From: Bacillota bacterium | GTDB taxonomy: Bacteria; Bacillota; Desulfotomaculia; Desulfotomaculales; JAJYZD01 | Reading direction: 5' to 3' | Assembly: GCA_021800315.1 (NCBI GenBank) | Contig: JAJYZD010000010.1 | Coordinates: 1-29,094, forward strand | Length of the DNA: 29,094 bases | Shown: positions 6,458-14,447 of the stretch, piece after piece | Layout of the letters: each line of letters opens with the position of its first letter | Numbering within the stretch: the stretch's first letter is position 1 | Program-made: the position numbers and the translations under genes | Notes under the pieces: model-generated | The model's input: the letters and a program-made list of their open reading frames with translations, nothing else | What the model was told of the DNA's origin: nothing | Databases searched by the model: none

Positions 6458-8023
6458 ATGAACCTCAGGGAGCAATTGATAAAGCTTGCCAACCAGTGGC
6501 GCGGCCGCTGGCAGGCTTTGTCGGCAGGGCGGAAGGCTACGGCCGTGCTGGCCGGCGCCGGTATCCTGGCTTCCCTGTTTTACCTGGGGGGACTGGTGTT
6601 CACGCCCCGCTACGCGGTGCTGTTCAGCAACCTCAAGGCCGCGGAGGCGGGTACGATCGCCGGCAAGCTCCAGCAGATGAAGGTGCCGTACCGACTGGCC
6701 GACCAGGGCCGGACCATCGAGGTGCCCGAGAACGAGGTTTACAACGTGCGGATCGAACTGGCTTCCGACGGGACCCTGCAAAACACCGATTCGGGCTGGT
6801 CCCTGTTCGATAAGAACAAGTTCGGCATGACCGATTTCGAACAGCAGGTGGACTACCAGCGGGCCCTGCAGGACGAACTCACGAACACCATAACGCAGAT
6901 GAACGGCGTTTCCGACGCCGTGGTCAACCTGGTCATCCCCCGGAAATCGGATTTTGTGCAATCGCAAGGGACGCCTTCCGCTTCGGTGCTCTTAAAGCTC
7001 GTACCCGGTACCAGCCTTACCCCCGACCAGGTGCGGGGCATATCCGACCTGGTGCAGGGGAGCGTGGAGGGGCTTAAGCCGGAAAACATACATATCGTGG
7101 ATACCAACGGCACGATCTTGAACGGCGACATCACCAATCCAAACACCGACCAGGCGATGGCGGTCACTTCCCTGAACCAGCAGAAGGCGACCGAGGCCTA
7201 CGACCAGGCCCTCCAGCAGAAGCTGCAGGCCATGCTGGACCAGGTGCTCGGGCCGGGGCAGTCGGTATCCATCGTCAACGCCGAGTTGAACTTCGACCAG
7301 AAACAGGTTTCCCAGGTCCGGTACGGGACCGGCCGGATCCTGAGCCAGCAGGCTTCGAGCGAAAGCGGCACCGGGTCGACCAACGGCGGGGTGGTCGGGA
7401 CAAGCCCCAACACTTCGACGGTGACGCCGACCTACCCGACCGGTTCCCTGGGGGGCGGCACCTACCGGAAGAAGACCTCCACCACCAATTACGATGTCAA
7501 TTCGACCAAAACTTCTGATATCCAGGCTCCGGGCACCGTTACCCGCATCTCCACGGCCGTGGTGGTGAACTCGGCGAACGCCCGGCAGGTCAACCAGGCC
7601 CAGATTCAGGCGGTGGTGGCCGCCGCCATCGGTTTCGACGCGAGCCGGGGCGACCAGCTTACGGTGGAGTCCATGCCCTTTAACACGACCTACGCCACCA
7701 ACCTGGCCCGGCAGATGACCCAGGCCCAGGCCGGGGCAAGGCGGCAGAAACTGATTGAGTTGGCCGCCGGCGGACTCCTGGGACTGATCCTGATCATTGT
7801 CATCCTGATCCTGGTGTTGCGCCGCCGGCGGGCGGTGGAGTACGGACTGGTGGAAAGCGGGGAGACGGTCGCCGGTACCGGGCAGCCGCAACCGGACGAA
7901 CTGAGCGAGGAAGACCGGAAAGCCTTCTTCTCCATGGACGAGAAACTGGAGCTTATTCGCGAACTGGCCAGGGACAAGCCGGAGGACGTGGCGGAGATAG
8001 TCAAGGTCTGGATTAAGGAGTAA
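6458..8023 (+). CDS. fliF: Flagellar MS-ring protein FliF
   Basis: The 521-residue product has an N-terminal membrane segment (VLAGAGILASLFYLGGLVF, about residues 30-48). The ring-building motifs follow (FTPRYAVLFSNLKAAEAGTI, then the YNVRIELAS and DFEQQVDYQRALQ region). A long variable Ser/Thr/Gly loop (about 290-350) precedes a second membrane segment (GLLGLILIIVILILVLRRRR). The cytoplasmic tail ends in LIRELARDKPEDVAEIVKVW, the FliG-binding end. It forms the membrane ring on which rod, C-ring and export gate assemble. GGAGG lies about six bases before the ATG. It is followed by fliG, its direct partner. Confidence 0.97.
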   Translation: MNLREQLIKLANQWRGRWQALSAGRKATAVLAGAGILASLFYLGGLVFTPRYAVLFSNLKAAEAGTIAGKLQQMKVPYRLADQGRTIEVPENEVYNVRIELASDGTLQNTDSGWSLFDKNKFGMTDFEQQVDYQRALQDELTNTITQMNGVSDAVVNLVIPRKSDFVQSQGTPSASVLLKLVPGTSLTPDQVRGISDLVQGSVEGLKPENIHIVDTNGTILNGDITNPNTDQAMAVTSLNQQKATEAYDQALQQKLQAMLDQVLGPGQSVSIVNAELNFDQKQVSQVRYGTGRILSQQASSESGTGSTNGGVVGTSPNTSTVTPTYPTGSLGGGTYRKKTSTTNYDVNSTKTSDIQAPGTVTRISTAVVVNSANARQVNQAQIQAVVAAAIGFDASRGDQLTVESMPFNTTYATNLARQMTQAQAGARRQKLIELAAGGLLGLILIIVILILVLRRRRAVEYGLVESGETVAGTGQPQPDELSEEDRKAFFSMDEKLELIRELARDKPEDVAEIVKVWIKE

Positions 8024-8152
8024 CCCCTCTGCCCATGGTTGGAAAAGACCGGGGGTGGCGGGACAAACCCGCGGGACACCCAACCGGAGGTTGGGCCGGG
8101 GTAAAAAACCTCAAAGCCGTAAAACAGCAAACCTTGGTGGAGGAGAGATAAC
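8024..8152. other. fliF-fliG spacer with strong hairpins
   Basis: The gap holds a perfect hairpin CCCAACC-gga-GGTTGGG and an adjacent CGGG-acaaa-CCCG hairpin, then an A-rich stretch and GGAGGAG before the fliG GTG. No T-tract follows, so this is more likely an mRNA-processing or stability element than a terminator. Confidence 0.5.
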
Positions 8153-9256
8153 GTGGCCGAAGCGGCTCTCATGAACGAAGGGGTGGAATACGAAAACCAG
8201 GTGCCGGCGACGGCGCCGCAGCCAGCGGTGCCGGTAGCGGCGGCGCCGGCGAAGCCGAAGATGTCGGGAGTGGAAAAGGCCGCCATTTTGATGGTGGTCC
8301 TGGGTTCCGACATTTCGGCCCGGGTGCTCAAATACGATTTCTTCGACGACGAGATCGTGCGTATCACGCACCAGATCAGCGCGCTGGGTCAATTCCCCCC
8401 CGAAAGGCGCCGGGTGGTCATAGAGGAGTTTTTCGAGCTGCGCAAGGCCAAGGAATACCTGGTTCACGGCGGCATCAGGTACGCCAAGGAACTCCTGGAG
8501 AAGGCCATGGGAGTCCAGCGTTCCTCCGAGATAATCAAGAAGCTGACCGTGGCCACCCAGGCGGCTCCCTTTACCGCCTTGCGCAAGGCCGATCCGCGCA
8601 AGCTGCTGGGCTTCATCAAGAACGAACATCCGCAGGCCATCGCCCTCATTCTCTCCTACCTCTTGCCGGAGCAGGCCTCTTACATCCTGTCGGCCCTGCC
8701 GGCGGACCTGCAGGGGGAGGTGGCCAAGCGCATCGCCACCATCGAGCGTACCAGCACCGAAGTTGTCGCCGAAGTGGAGCAGATGTTGGACCGCAAGCTA
8801 TCGCTCACCCTGGACGAGAAGAGCCTGGCCATAGGCGGTGTCCAGTCCCTGGTGGATATCCTGAACGCGGTCGACCGCCATACCGAGCAGGTGATTCTGG
8901 AAGACCTGGAAAAGAGGGACCTGGAACTGGCCGAGGAGGTCAAACGGAGACTGTTTGTCTTCGAAGACATCACCAAGATGCTGGACCAGTCCATCCAGCG
9001 GGTCCTGCGCGAAGTGGATCCCAAGGACCTCGCCCTGGCCCTGCGGGGAGCCAACGAGGACGTCAAGAAACGGATCTTCAAGAACATGTCCCAGCGGGCG
9101 GCCCAGATGCTGCAGGAAGACCTCCAGGTGATGGGGCCGGTACGCCTGCGGGACGTGGAGACCGCCCAGAGCCGCATTGTCAAAATTATCAGGAAGCTGG
9201 AGGAGCAGAACGAGATAGTCGTGCAGCGGGGTGGCGACGATGCCATTATTATCTAG
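8153..9256 (+). CDS. fliG: Flagellar motor switch protein FliG
   Basis: The 367-residue product has the FliG layout. An N-terminal FliF-binding domain begins at about SGVEKAAILMVVLG. The middle domain carries the E158-H159-P160-Q161 motif (KNEHPQAIALILSYL). The C-terminal torque domain (FEDITKMLDQSIQRVLREVD onward) holds the charged helix facing the stator. An N-terminal extension of about 40 residues rich in Pro and Ala (ATAPQPAVPVAAAPAKPK) makes it longer than the usual 330-340. GTG 8153 has GGAGGAG upstream. An internal ATG at 8171 would shorten the extension by only six residues. It sits in the cytoplasmic C-ring. Its end overlaps the fliH start by 17 bases, suggesting coupling. Confidence 0.97.
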   Translation: MAEAALMNEGVEYENQVPATAPQPAVPVAAAPAKPKMSGVEKAAILMVVLGSDISARVLKYDFFDDEIVRITHQISALGQFPPERRRVVIEEFFELRKAKEYLVHGGIRYAKELLEKAMGVQRSSEIIKKLTVATQAAPFTALRKADPRKLLGFIKNEHPQAIALILSYLLPEQASYILSALPADLQGEVAKRIATIERTSTEVVAEVEQMLDRKLSLTLDEKSLAIGGVQSLVDILNAVDRHTEQVILEDLEKRDLELAEEVKRRLFVFEDITKMLDQSIQRVLREVDPKDLALALRGANEDVKKRIFKNMSQRAAQMLQEDLQVMGPVRLRDVETAQSRIVKIIRKLEEQNEIVVQRGGDDAIII

Positions 9257-10001
9257 GGTCATCAAGGGAAGCAGCCCCGGGGAGTTGCACCTGGTGGAAC
9301 TGCGCAGCCTGCCGGCCTCCGGTCCCGGCCGGGGCGACGATAACGGCGCGGCGGAGGAAATCCTCGCCGCCGCCGGGAGTCAGGCGTCCCAAATGATCGA
9401 GAACGCCCGGTCCGAGGCTGCCCGGCTGCTGGACGAAGCCGCCGCACAGGCCCGGGAGACGGTGGAAAACTCGCAGGGGGAGGCCGCCGCCGTCCGGGAG
9501 AAGGCCAGGGAGGAGGGCCGGGCCGCCGGCCGGGCCGAGGCCGCGGCGGAAAGCGCGGCGGTTCTGGCCCGGGCCGGCCAGGTGCTGGCCCAGGCGGAAG
9601 GGGAACGGCGGACGCTCCTGGCCGGACTCCCGGAAGAACTGGCCGAACTGGCACTCGCTATCGCGCGGCAGGTGGTGGCGCGGGAGTTGGCCCAGGCCCC
9701 GGCCGCCGTGACCGCCATTGCCCGGGAGGCCCTGGAACTGGTGAAAAACCGGGAGCGGGTCACCGTTTACGTTAATCCGGCCGAGGCGGACCTTTTCCGG
9801 GCCCGCCGGGGTGATTTGGAAGGTTCCCTTTCCGACCGGGCCGTTTTGGTCATCATAGCGGATCAGGATGTACCGGCGGGCGGACTCTTGGTGGAGACGG
9901 AACAGGGGCTGGTCGACGCCACCCTGGAGGCGCGTTTCGCGGCCCTGCGCACGGCCCTCGGGAGCGGGCCGGCCAAACCCCCGGCCGGGGTTCCCGTCTA
10001 A
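9240..10001 (+). CDS. fliH: Flagellar export ATPase regulator FliH
   Basis: Starting at ATG 9240, inside the 3' end of fliG, the 253-residue product opens with MPLLSRVIKGSS, a typical FliH start in Firmicutes. Residues about 40-125 form a long Ala/Glu/Arg-rich helical stretch with repeated AAA-x-AR patterns, expected to be a coiled coil. The C-terminal half (ELALAIARQVVARELAQAP; later VLVIIADQDVPAGGLLVET) matches the FliH/V-ATPase subunit E-like domain. It forms the stalk linking FliI to the C-ring. The next gene is fliI, its partner, about 80 bases downstream. Confidence 0.93.
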   Translation: MPLLSRVIKGSSPGELHLVELRSLPASGPGRGDDNGAAEEILAAAGSQASQMIENARSEAARLLDEAAAQARETVENSQGEAAAVREKAREEGRAAGRAEAAAESAAVLARAGQVLAQAEGERRTLLAGLPEELAELALAIARQVVARELAQAPAAVTAIAREALELVKNRERVTVYVNPAEADLFRARRGDLEGSLSDRAVLVIIADQDVPAGGLLVETEQGLVDATLEARFAALRTALGSGPAKPPAGVPV

Positions 10002-10080
10002 GACGGGTACCCGTCCGGATGGGGGAGTCGAAGAAGCAGCGGAAGCTCTCCGGCGGACAGCCGGAAGCCCGGAGGTAGAC

Positions 10081-11406
10081 ATGGTGGATTTGGCGGCGGA
10101 ATTGAGGGAAATGCGGGTGAGGGCCGGGAGAACCCGGGTTCTCAAACTTATCGGCCAGGTAACCCGCGTCATCGGCCTGACGGTGGAAGTGCAGGGCATC
10201 AACTCTTCCATCGGCGAGGTCTGCGATATTTATGTGCCGGGCGAGGAAGACGCCGTCCTGGCCGAAGTGGTGGGCTTCCGGGAACGGGTGTCGCTGCTCA
10301 TGCCCCTGGGTGAATTAAAGGGCATTCGGCCCGGCTGCCGGGTGGTACCGCGGGGCCGCGACTTCACCGTGCGGGTGGGGGATCATCTCCTGGGCCGGGT
10401 GCTGGACGGGCTGGGCCGGCCCATGGGGGAAAAAGGCTGGCTGGCGGAAGGGGCGGACTTTTCCGTGGGCGGCCAGGTACCCAACCCCCTGGAGCGCCGC
10501 CGCATCCATGACGTCCTTTCCACGGGGGTGCGGGCCATCGACGCCTGCCTGACCTGCGGCCGGGGCCAGCGGCTCGGTATCTTTTCCGGCAGCGGGGTCG
10601 GCAAGAGCACCCTCCTGGGCATGATCGCCCGGTACGCATCCGCCGACATCAACGTCATCGCCCTGATCGGCGAGCGGGGCCGGGAAGTGCTGGACTTCAT
10701 CGAAGCCCACCTGGGCGACGGACTGGCGCGTTCGGTGGTGGTCGCCGCCACCTCCGACCAACCGGCCCTGGTGCGGCTGAAAGGGGCCGCCGTGGCGTCG
10801 GCCCTGGCCGAATACTTCCGGGCGCAGGGCAGAAACGTTCTGTTGCTGATGGATTCCGTTACCCGGCTGGCCGCCGCCCAGCGGGAGGTGGGCCTGGCCA
10901 TCGGCGAGCCGCCGGCCACCAAAGGCTACACCCCTTCGGTGTTCGCCCTCCTGCCGCGGCTCCTGGAACGCTCGGGCATGGGCCCGACCGGCTCCATCAC
11001 CGCTTTTTATACCGTGCTGGTCGACGGTGACGACATGAACGAGCCCATAGCCGACGCCGTGCGCGGTATTCTGGACGGACATATCGTCCTGTCGCGGGCG
11101 CTGGCGGGCAGGGGTCACTTCCCTTCCATCGATATCCTGCAGAGCGTCAGCCGCCTTATGCCGGAGTTGGTGGACGAGGAGCACATGGTCCGCGCGGCCT
11201 GGGTGCGGGAAGTTCTGTCCACCTACGCCGACGCCAAGGATTTGATCGATATCGGCGCGTACGTGCCGGGTTCCAATCCGCGGACCGACCGGGCCCGGGC
11301 GGCTGTTGAACCGCTTAACGGCTTCCTGCGCCAAAGGCCGGACGAGAGGACGTCTTTTCAGGAAACGCTGCAACTTTTGAGCGGGCTGGACCCCGGCGGG
11401 GAGTGA
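10081..11406 (+). CDS. fliI: Flagellar type III export ATPase FliI
   Basis: ATG 10081 has CGGAGG seven bases upstream and gives 441 residues, the family's usual length; the frame is open upstream but antisense-like there. Walker A is G170-S-G-V-G-K175-S-T. The catalytic stretch is LIGERGREVLDFIE, and Walker B is NVLLLMDSVTRLA. The region GEPPATKGYTPSVFALLPRL is typical of FliI rather than an F1 ATPase beta subunit. It powers substrate unloading and export at the base of the flagellum together with FliH and FliJ. It is encoded between them as usual. Confidence 0.98.
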   Translation: MVDLAAELREMRVRAGRTRVLKLIGQVTRVIGLTVEVQGINSSIGEVCDIYVPGEEDAVLAEVVGFRERVSLLMPLGELKGIRPGCRVVPRGRDFTVRVGDHLLGRVLDGLGRPMGEKGWLAEGADFSVGGQVPNPLERRRIHDVLSTGVRAIDACLTCGRGQRLGIFSGSGVGKSTLLGMIARYASADINVIALIGERGREVLDFIEAHLGDGLARSVVVAATSDQPALVRLKGAAVASALAEYFRAQGRNVLLLMDSVTRLAAAQREVGLAIGEPPATKGYTPSVFALLPRLLERSGMGPTGSITAFYTVLVDGDDMNEPIADAVRGILDGHIVLSRALAGRGHFPSIDILQSVSRLMPELVDEEHMVRAAWVREVLSTYADAKDLIDIGAYVPGSNPRTDRARAAVEPLNGFLRQRPDERTSFQETLQLLSGLDPGGE

Positions 11407-11564
11407 GAACACCGGTTACCGGCTTCAGCCGGTGACCGGCAAGCCCCCGACGAAAGACCGGGGGTAGTTGAGGGAATGATGCCGTTCCCCGATACCCCCG
11501 GTTTCCGGGGTATCCACCGGAGGCGGGTCGGGGTCGGGAAAGCACAAACCCGGAGGTATCAAGG
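11407..11564. repeat. fliI-fliJ spacer with three hairpins, one resembling an IS200/IS605 end
   Basis: Three stems follow each other. A 12-bp stem at 11412-11439 (CCGGTTACCGGC/GCCGGTGACCGG, one G-U pair) is followed by a stem at 11443-11465 (CCCCCG/CGGGGG) and one at 11491-11514 (GATACCCC/GGGGTATC). The middle one sits in AAGCCCCCG...CGGGGGTAGTTGAG, which resembles the subterminal hairpins I know from IS200/IS605-family ends. No transposase is present. CGGAGG before fliJ closes the gap. Confidence 0.55.
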
Positions 11565-12008
11565 ATGAAACGATTTTCCTTCAACCTGGAAACAGTGCTC
11601 CGGTACCGGGCCCGTAAAGAAGAGGAAGCCGTCTTCGAGCAGGCCGTGGCCGAGGCACGCCGCCGGCGGAAGGAGGAGGACCTGGCCGCGACCAGGGCCA
11701 CCCTGCACGAGTGCCTGGGAAAGGGCCCGGACGCCGGTAGCGCCGTAGCCTACCTCCTGCATGCTTCCGTTTACCACGTCCACCTGAACCGGCTGGCCGA
11801 CCGCCAGGCGACGGAGGCGGACGAGGCCGCCCGGGAGTGGGCCGTATGCCGGGAACGGACGATGATCCAGCACCGGGAGCGTCAGGTGCTGGAAAAGTTG
11901 AAGGAAAGAAAAATGGCCGAGTTTCATTACCTGGTCGCGGTTCAGGAGCAAAAAGAAAACGACGAGATTTCCCTGCGGCTCCACACCGTACGTAATAACC
12001 GGCGTTGA
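11565..12008 (+). CDS. fliJ: Flagellar export chaperone/ATPase stalk FliJ
   Basis: The 147-residue product is almost wholly helical and charged (RFSFNLETVLRYRARKEEEA, then the EARRRRKEEDLAATRA coiled coil), with the FliJ-type N-terminal F-x-L-x-x-x-L-x-x-R pattern. Its length equals that of typical FliJ. CGGAGG lies about ten bases before the ATG. It would act as the rotor-like stalk of the FliI ring and as an export chaperone. Position between fliI and fliK supports the call, since sequence alone is weakly conserved. Confidence 0.9.
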   Translation: MKRFSFNLETVLRYRARKEEEAVFEQAVAEARRRRKEEDLAATRATLHECLGKGPDAGSAVAYLLHASVYHVHLNRLADRQATEADEAAREWAVCRERTMIQHRERQVLEKLKERKMAEFHYLVAVQEQKENDEISLRLHTVRNNRR

Positions 12009-12060
12009 GGAGCCCGGGGCGGCCAAGATTCGGGTTTCATTGGGAAAGGAGGTGAAACAG

Positions 12061-13551
12061 ATGCAGGCAGTCAGCAGTTCCGCTGCCCAGACGTCCGGGC
12101 AGCCGTTGGTTTCGGCCAGGCCGGGTCATGACAACGCCGGTGACGTTTTCGCCGGACTTTTGGCCGCCCTTTCCGGGGTTACCGCGTTCCTGGCCCCGCT
12201 CCTGCCGCCGGCTCCGGCCGTACCGGCATCCCCCTCCGGCGGGAACCCGGACGGGCCGGTACCGGCCGCCGCCCAGCCCGCGTCGGGGGATGCCGGCGGG
12301 CCCGCCGGAGGGGCGGCCGCGGGTCCGGCATCCCCCGGGCCGGCCGGTGTCCTCACCGTCTCCACCCAGGCGGTCCTGACGGCGGCCGGTTCACCCGTTC
12401 CGGCTACGGAGATCGCGCCGCCCGGGCCGGTTGCCGACGGTACCGCCCAGGCGCCGGCCGCGCCGGCCGGGCAATTGGGGCAGGTCCCACCCGTCGTGGC
12501 GGTCCCGGTTCCGGCCGGGGACCCGTCAACGTCCGGGGATCCGTCAACGGCCGGGGATCCGGTAGTCGCGGTTGTGGCCTCTTCCGGCCAGGCCCAAAAC
12601 GCTCCGGCGGCGCCCGCGGCGTTGGCCGCGCCCGTCACCGGTTCCGGCCGGGCGTCAAACGGGGCTACGGGTCAAGCCCCGCCGACAGCGCCCCAGGCCA
12701 CCCCCGTCATCGGCGCGAACCAACCAGGGACAGGTCCGGTTACGGGTGAGGCCTCGCTACGTGCCCAAATCCCGGCCGCCGCCCCAAAGGTCGCCGCCGG
12801 TACGGCGGCGCCCACACCGCCCCAGGCGGCATCCGGCGGGGTAAGCTCCCAATCGCCGGTTATCCAGGGATACGCGCCGGGTATGGATACCGGCAATTCC
12901 CCGCCGGCGGCCACCCAGCCGACGCCGGCGCAGGGTTCGAATCCGGCGACGGCACCCCCGGCGGCCGTACCGGGGGCCGGGAATGGCTCTAATAATTCCC
13001 AGTTCACCGCCGACGGAGGTTCTTCCGGCGGTAGTGGGACCGGCGGCAACCAGACCAGTCCCCCGGCGGGGAGCCCGGTTCCGGTGCTCCTGCCGGCCTC
13101 TTCCGCAAGCTGGTACCCTCCGGTGGTAGCCGCGGCCAGTCTGCCGCATGACGCCGCCCAGGCCATCCTGTCCTACCTGAATCAGGGCGGCCGTCTGCCG
13201 GCCCGGTTGCAATTGCAACTGGATCCGCCGGCCCTGGGCAAGATGACCGTTCACCTGGCCCTGGACGCCGGCACCCTGTCCGTGACCTTCGTCACGGCTT
13301 CGAGCCACGCTCGCGACGCGGTGGCGGCCGGTTTGCCCCAGATGCGGGAGCTTCTGGACCGGAACAACCTGGTGCTCGGGCATACCGGGGTCTACGTGGG
13401 GACCCAATCCGGCGGCCGCGGGAACGCGGGCGGCAACCCCGGGTTCGCCCGGCAAGGCGGGACGGACACCCGGATGCCGGCTTCCCCCGCCGCGGAAGAG
13501 AACCAGTCTCAGTCCCGGTCGGGATCATCCCTGTTGAACATCCTGGTGTAG
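12061..13551 (+). CDS. fliK: Flagellar hook-length control protein FliK
   Basis: I chose ATG 12061, which follows AAAGGAGGTG at ideal spacing; 496 residues result. Residues about 1-370 are low-complexity Pro/Ala/Gly/Thr, as expected for the disordered ruler part, and include a duplicated GDPST unit (18-bp DNA repeat at 12523-12558). The C-terminal part holds the conserved export-switch domain: ARLQLQLDPPALGKMTVHLA, then VTASSHARDAVAAGLPQMRELL. FliK is exported during hook assembly and tells FlhB to switch substrate class when the hook is long enough. The Pro/Ala region is encoded by very GC-rich DNA. It is followed by flgD, the hook cap. Confidence 0.93.
   Translation: MQAVSSSAAQTSGQPLVSARPGHDNAGDVFAGLLAALSGVTAFLAPLLPPAPAVPASPSGGNPDGPVPAAAQPASGDAGGPAGGAAAGPASPGPAGVLTVSTQAVLTAAGSPVPATEIAPPGPVADGTAQAPAAPAGQLGQVPPVVAVPVPAGDPSTSGDPSTAGDPVVAVVASSGQAQNAPAAPAALAAPVTGSGRASNGATGQAPPTAPQATPVIGANQPGTGPVTGEASLRAQIPAAAPKVAAGTAAPTPPQAASGGVSSQSPVIQGYAPGMDTGNSPPAATQPTPAQGSNPATAPPAAVPGAGNGSNNSQFTADGGSSGGSGTGGNQTSPPAGSPVPVLLPASSASWYPPVVAAASLPHDAAQAILSYLNQGGRLPARLQLQLDPPALGKMTVHLALDAGTLSVTFVTASSHARDAVAAGLPQMRELLDRNNLVLGHTGVYVGTQSGGRGNAGGNPGFARQGGTDTRMPASPAAEENQSQSRSGSSLLNILV
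12523..12558 (+). repeat. Two-copy 18-bp direct repeat inside fliK
   Basis: Units at 12523-12540 and 12541-12558 differ at one base and encode successive (S/A)GDPST repeats in the disordered ruler region. Copy-number change here would alter ruler length by six residues per unit without shifting frame. Confidence 0.75.
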
Positions 13552-13568
13552 GTAGGTAGGTAGGTAGG
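13549..13568 (+). repeat. TAGG x5 tetranucleotide tract between fliK and flgD
   Basis: Five perfect TAGG units begin with the fliK stop codon TAG itself and run to 15 bases before the flgD ATG. The flgD ribosome binding site (GAAGGAGGG) follows immediately. Slippage would change the distance between the fliK stop and the flgD start, but not the FliK sequence. Confidence 0.9.
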
Positions 13569-13583
13569 AAGGAGGGAATCCAT

Positions 13584-13997
13584 ATGTCGGTAACCCCGGC
13601 AAACAACAGCTATTACCAGCAGCCCACGGCGCCGGCGTCCAGTTCCAACGGTTCGAACGGCCTGGGCGAAACGGATTTTCTGGACCTCCTGGTCAGTCAA
13701 CTGAAGAACCAGGATCCCGAAAGCCCGCAGGACCCCAGCCAGTTCGCCGCCCAGTTGGCCGCCTTCTCCACGGTGGAACAGCTGCAGAACCTCAACCAGG
13801 AGGTGACCGCCTTCAACCAGACGACGGAACTGGGCCAGGCGGCGGCCCTGATCGGCAAGACGGTGACCGTGGACCTGGGCAACAACCAGACCGCGTCGGG
13901 TACCGTGCAATCGGTCACCTATACCCCCGGATCCAACCCGCAGGTGGTAATCAACGGCAGCGGCTACGACTTCGGCGCGATCCAGGAGATCCAGTAG
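13584..13997 (+). CDS. flgD: Hook-cap (scaffold) protein FlgD, short form
   Basis: The 137-residue product has the conserved FlgD N-terminal region GETDFLDLLVSQLKNQDPES followed by QFAAQLAAFSTVEQLQNLNQ. After this only a short domain (VTVDLGNNQTASGTVQSVTY) remains, the Tudor-like part, and the inserted FN3-like domain of enterobacterial FlgD (about 230 residues) is absent. Short FlgD is common in Firmicutes. GAAGGAGGG precedes the ATG. It caps the growing hook outside the cell. The TAGG tract separates it from fliK. Confidence 0.95.
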   Translation: MSVTPANNSYYQQPTAPASSSNGSNGLGETDFLDLLVSQLKNQDPESPQDPSQFAAQLAAFSTVEQLQNLNQEVTAFNQTTELGQAAALIGKTVTVDLGNNQTASGTVQSVTYTPGSNPQVVINGSGYDFGAIQEIQ

Positions 13998-14008
13998 GGG
14001 GTGGGATC

Positions 14009-14365
14009 ATGAAGGTCGGGCAGGTCCCGCCCGGGGCGGCGGGGGGCGTACCCGCGGGACGAAGCGGCGGCGCTTCCTTCGGCCGGGCCCTGCAGGCGGA
14101 ACTGGATGGCAAGGGTCTCAAATTCTCCGCCCACGCCCGGAAACGGCTGGCCGAGCGCCGGATCGACCTGGGTCACGAGGACATGGACCGCTTGAACCAG
14201 GCCCTGGACCAGGCCAGGTCCAAGGGCGTGAAGGAAACCCTTCTGATCTACGGGGGTATCGCCCTGGTGGCCAGCGTGGCAAACCGCACCGTGGTGACCG
14301 CCCTGGAAGGCCCGACGGGCAAGGTGTTCACCAACATCGACGGAGCGGTGATCGTACCCAAATGA
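14009..14365 (+). CDS. Flagellar operon protein, TIGR02530-type
   Basis: The 118-residue product has LKFSAHARKRLAERRIDLGH and LIYGGIALVASVANRTVVTA, a pattern I know from the conserved but little-studied flagellar operon protein family TIGR02530, found between flgD and flgE in Firmicutes. The N-terminus is Gly/Ala-rich and lacks a membrane segment. It starts 11 bases after flgD. A role near hook assembly is suggested only by position. Confidence 0.82.
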   Translation: MKVGQVPPGAAGGVPAGRSGGASFGRALQAELDGKGLKFSAHARKRLAERRIDLGHEDMDRLNQALDQARSKGVKETLLIYGGIALVASVANRTVVTALEGPTGKVFTNIDGAVIVPK

Positions 14366-14397
14366 GACGGCCGGACCGCGGGCGCGGGGGCCGCGAA

Positions 14398-14422
14398 GGA
14401 TCCGCCAAACGACGGCGGCGGA
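14398..14422 (+). repeat. Perfect 9-bp hairpin before flgE
   Basis: GGATCCGCC (14398-14406) and GGCGGATCC (14414-14422) are perfect inverted repeats with a seven-base loop, ending about ten bases before the GAAGGAGG ribosome binding site of flgE. No T-tract follows. It may protect the downstream transcript or tune hook-protein expression. Confidence 0.75.
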
Positions 14423-14447
14423 TCCGACAGAAGGAGGATACGGATAG

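Noticed and set aside
9868..10080. Longer fliI start upstream of 10081
   Set aside because: The added residues are the shadow of the fliH 3' end. ATG 10081 has a good ribosome binding site and gives the family's normal length.
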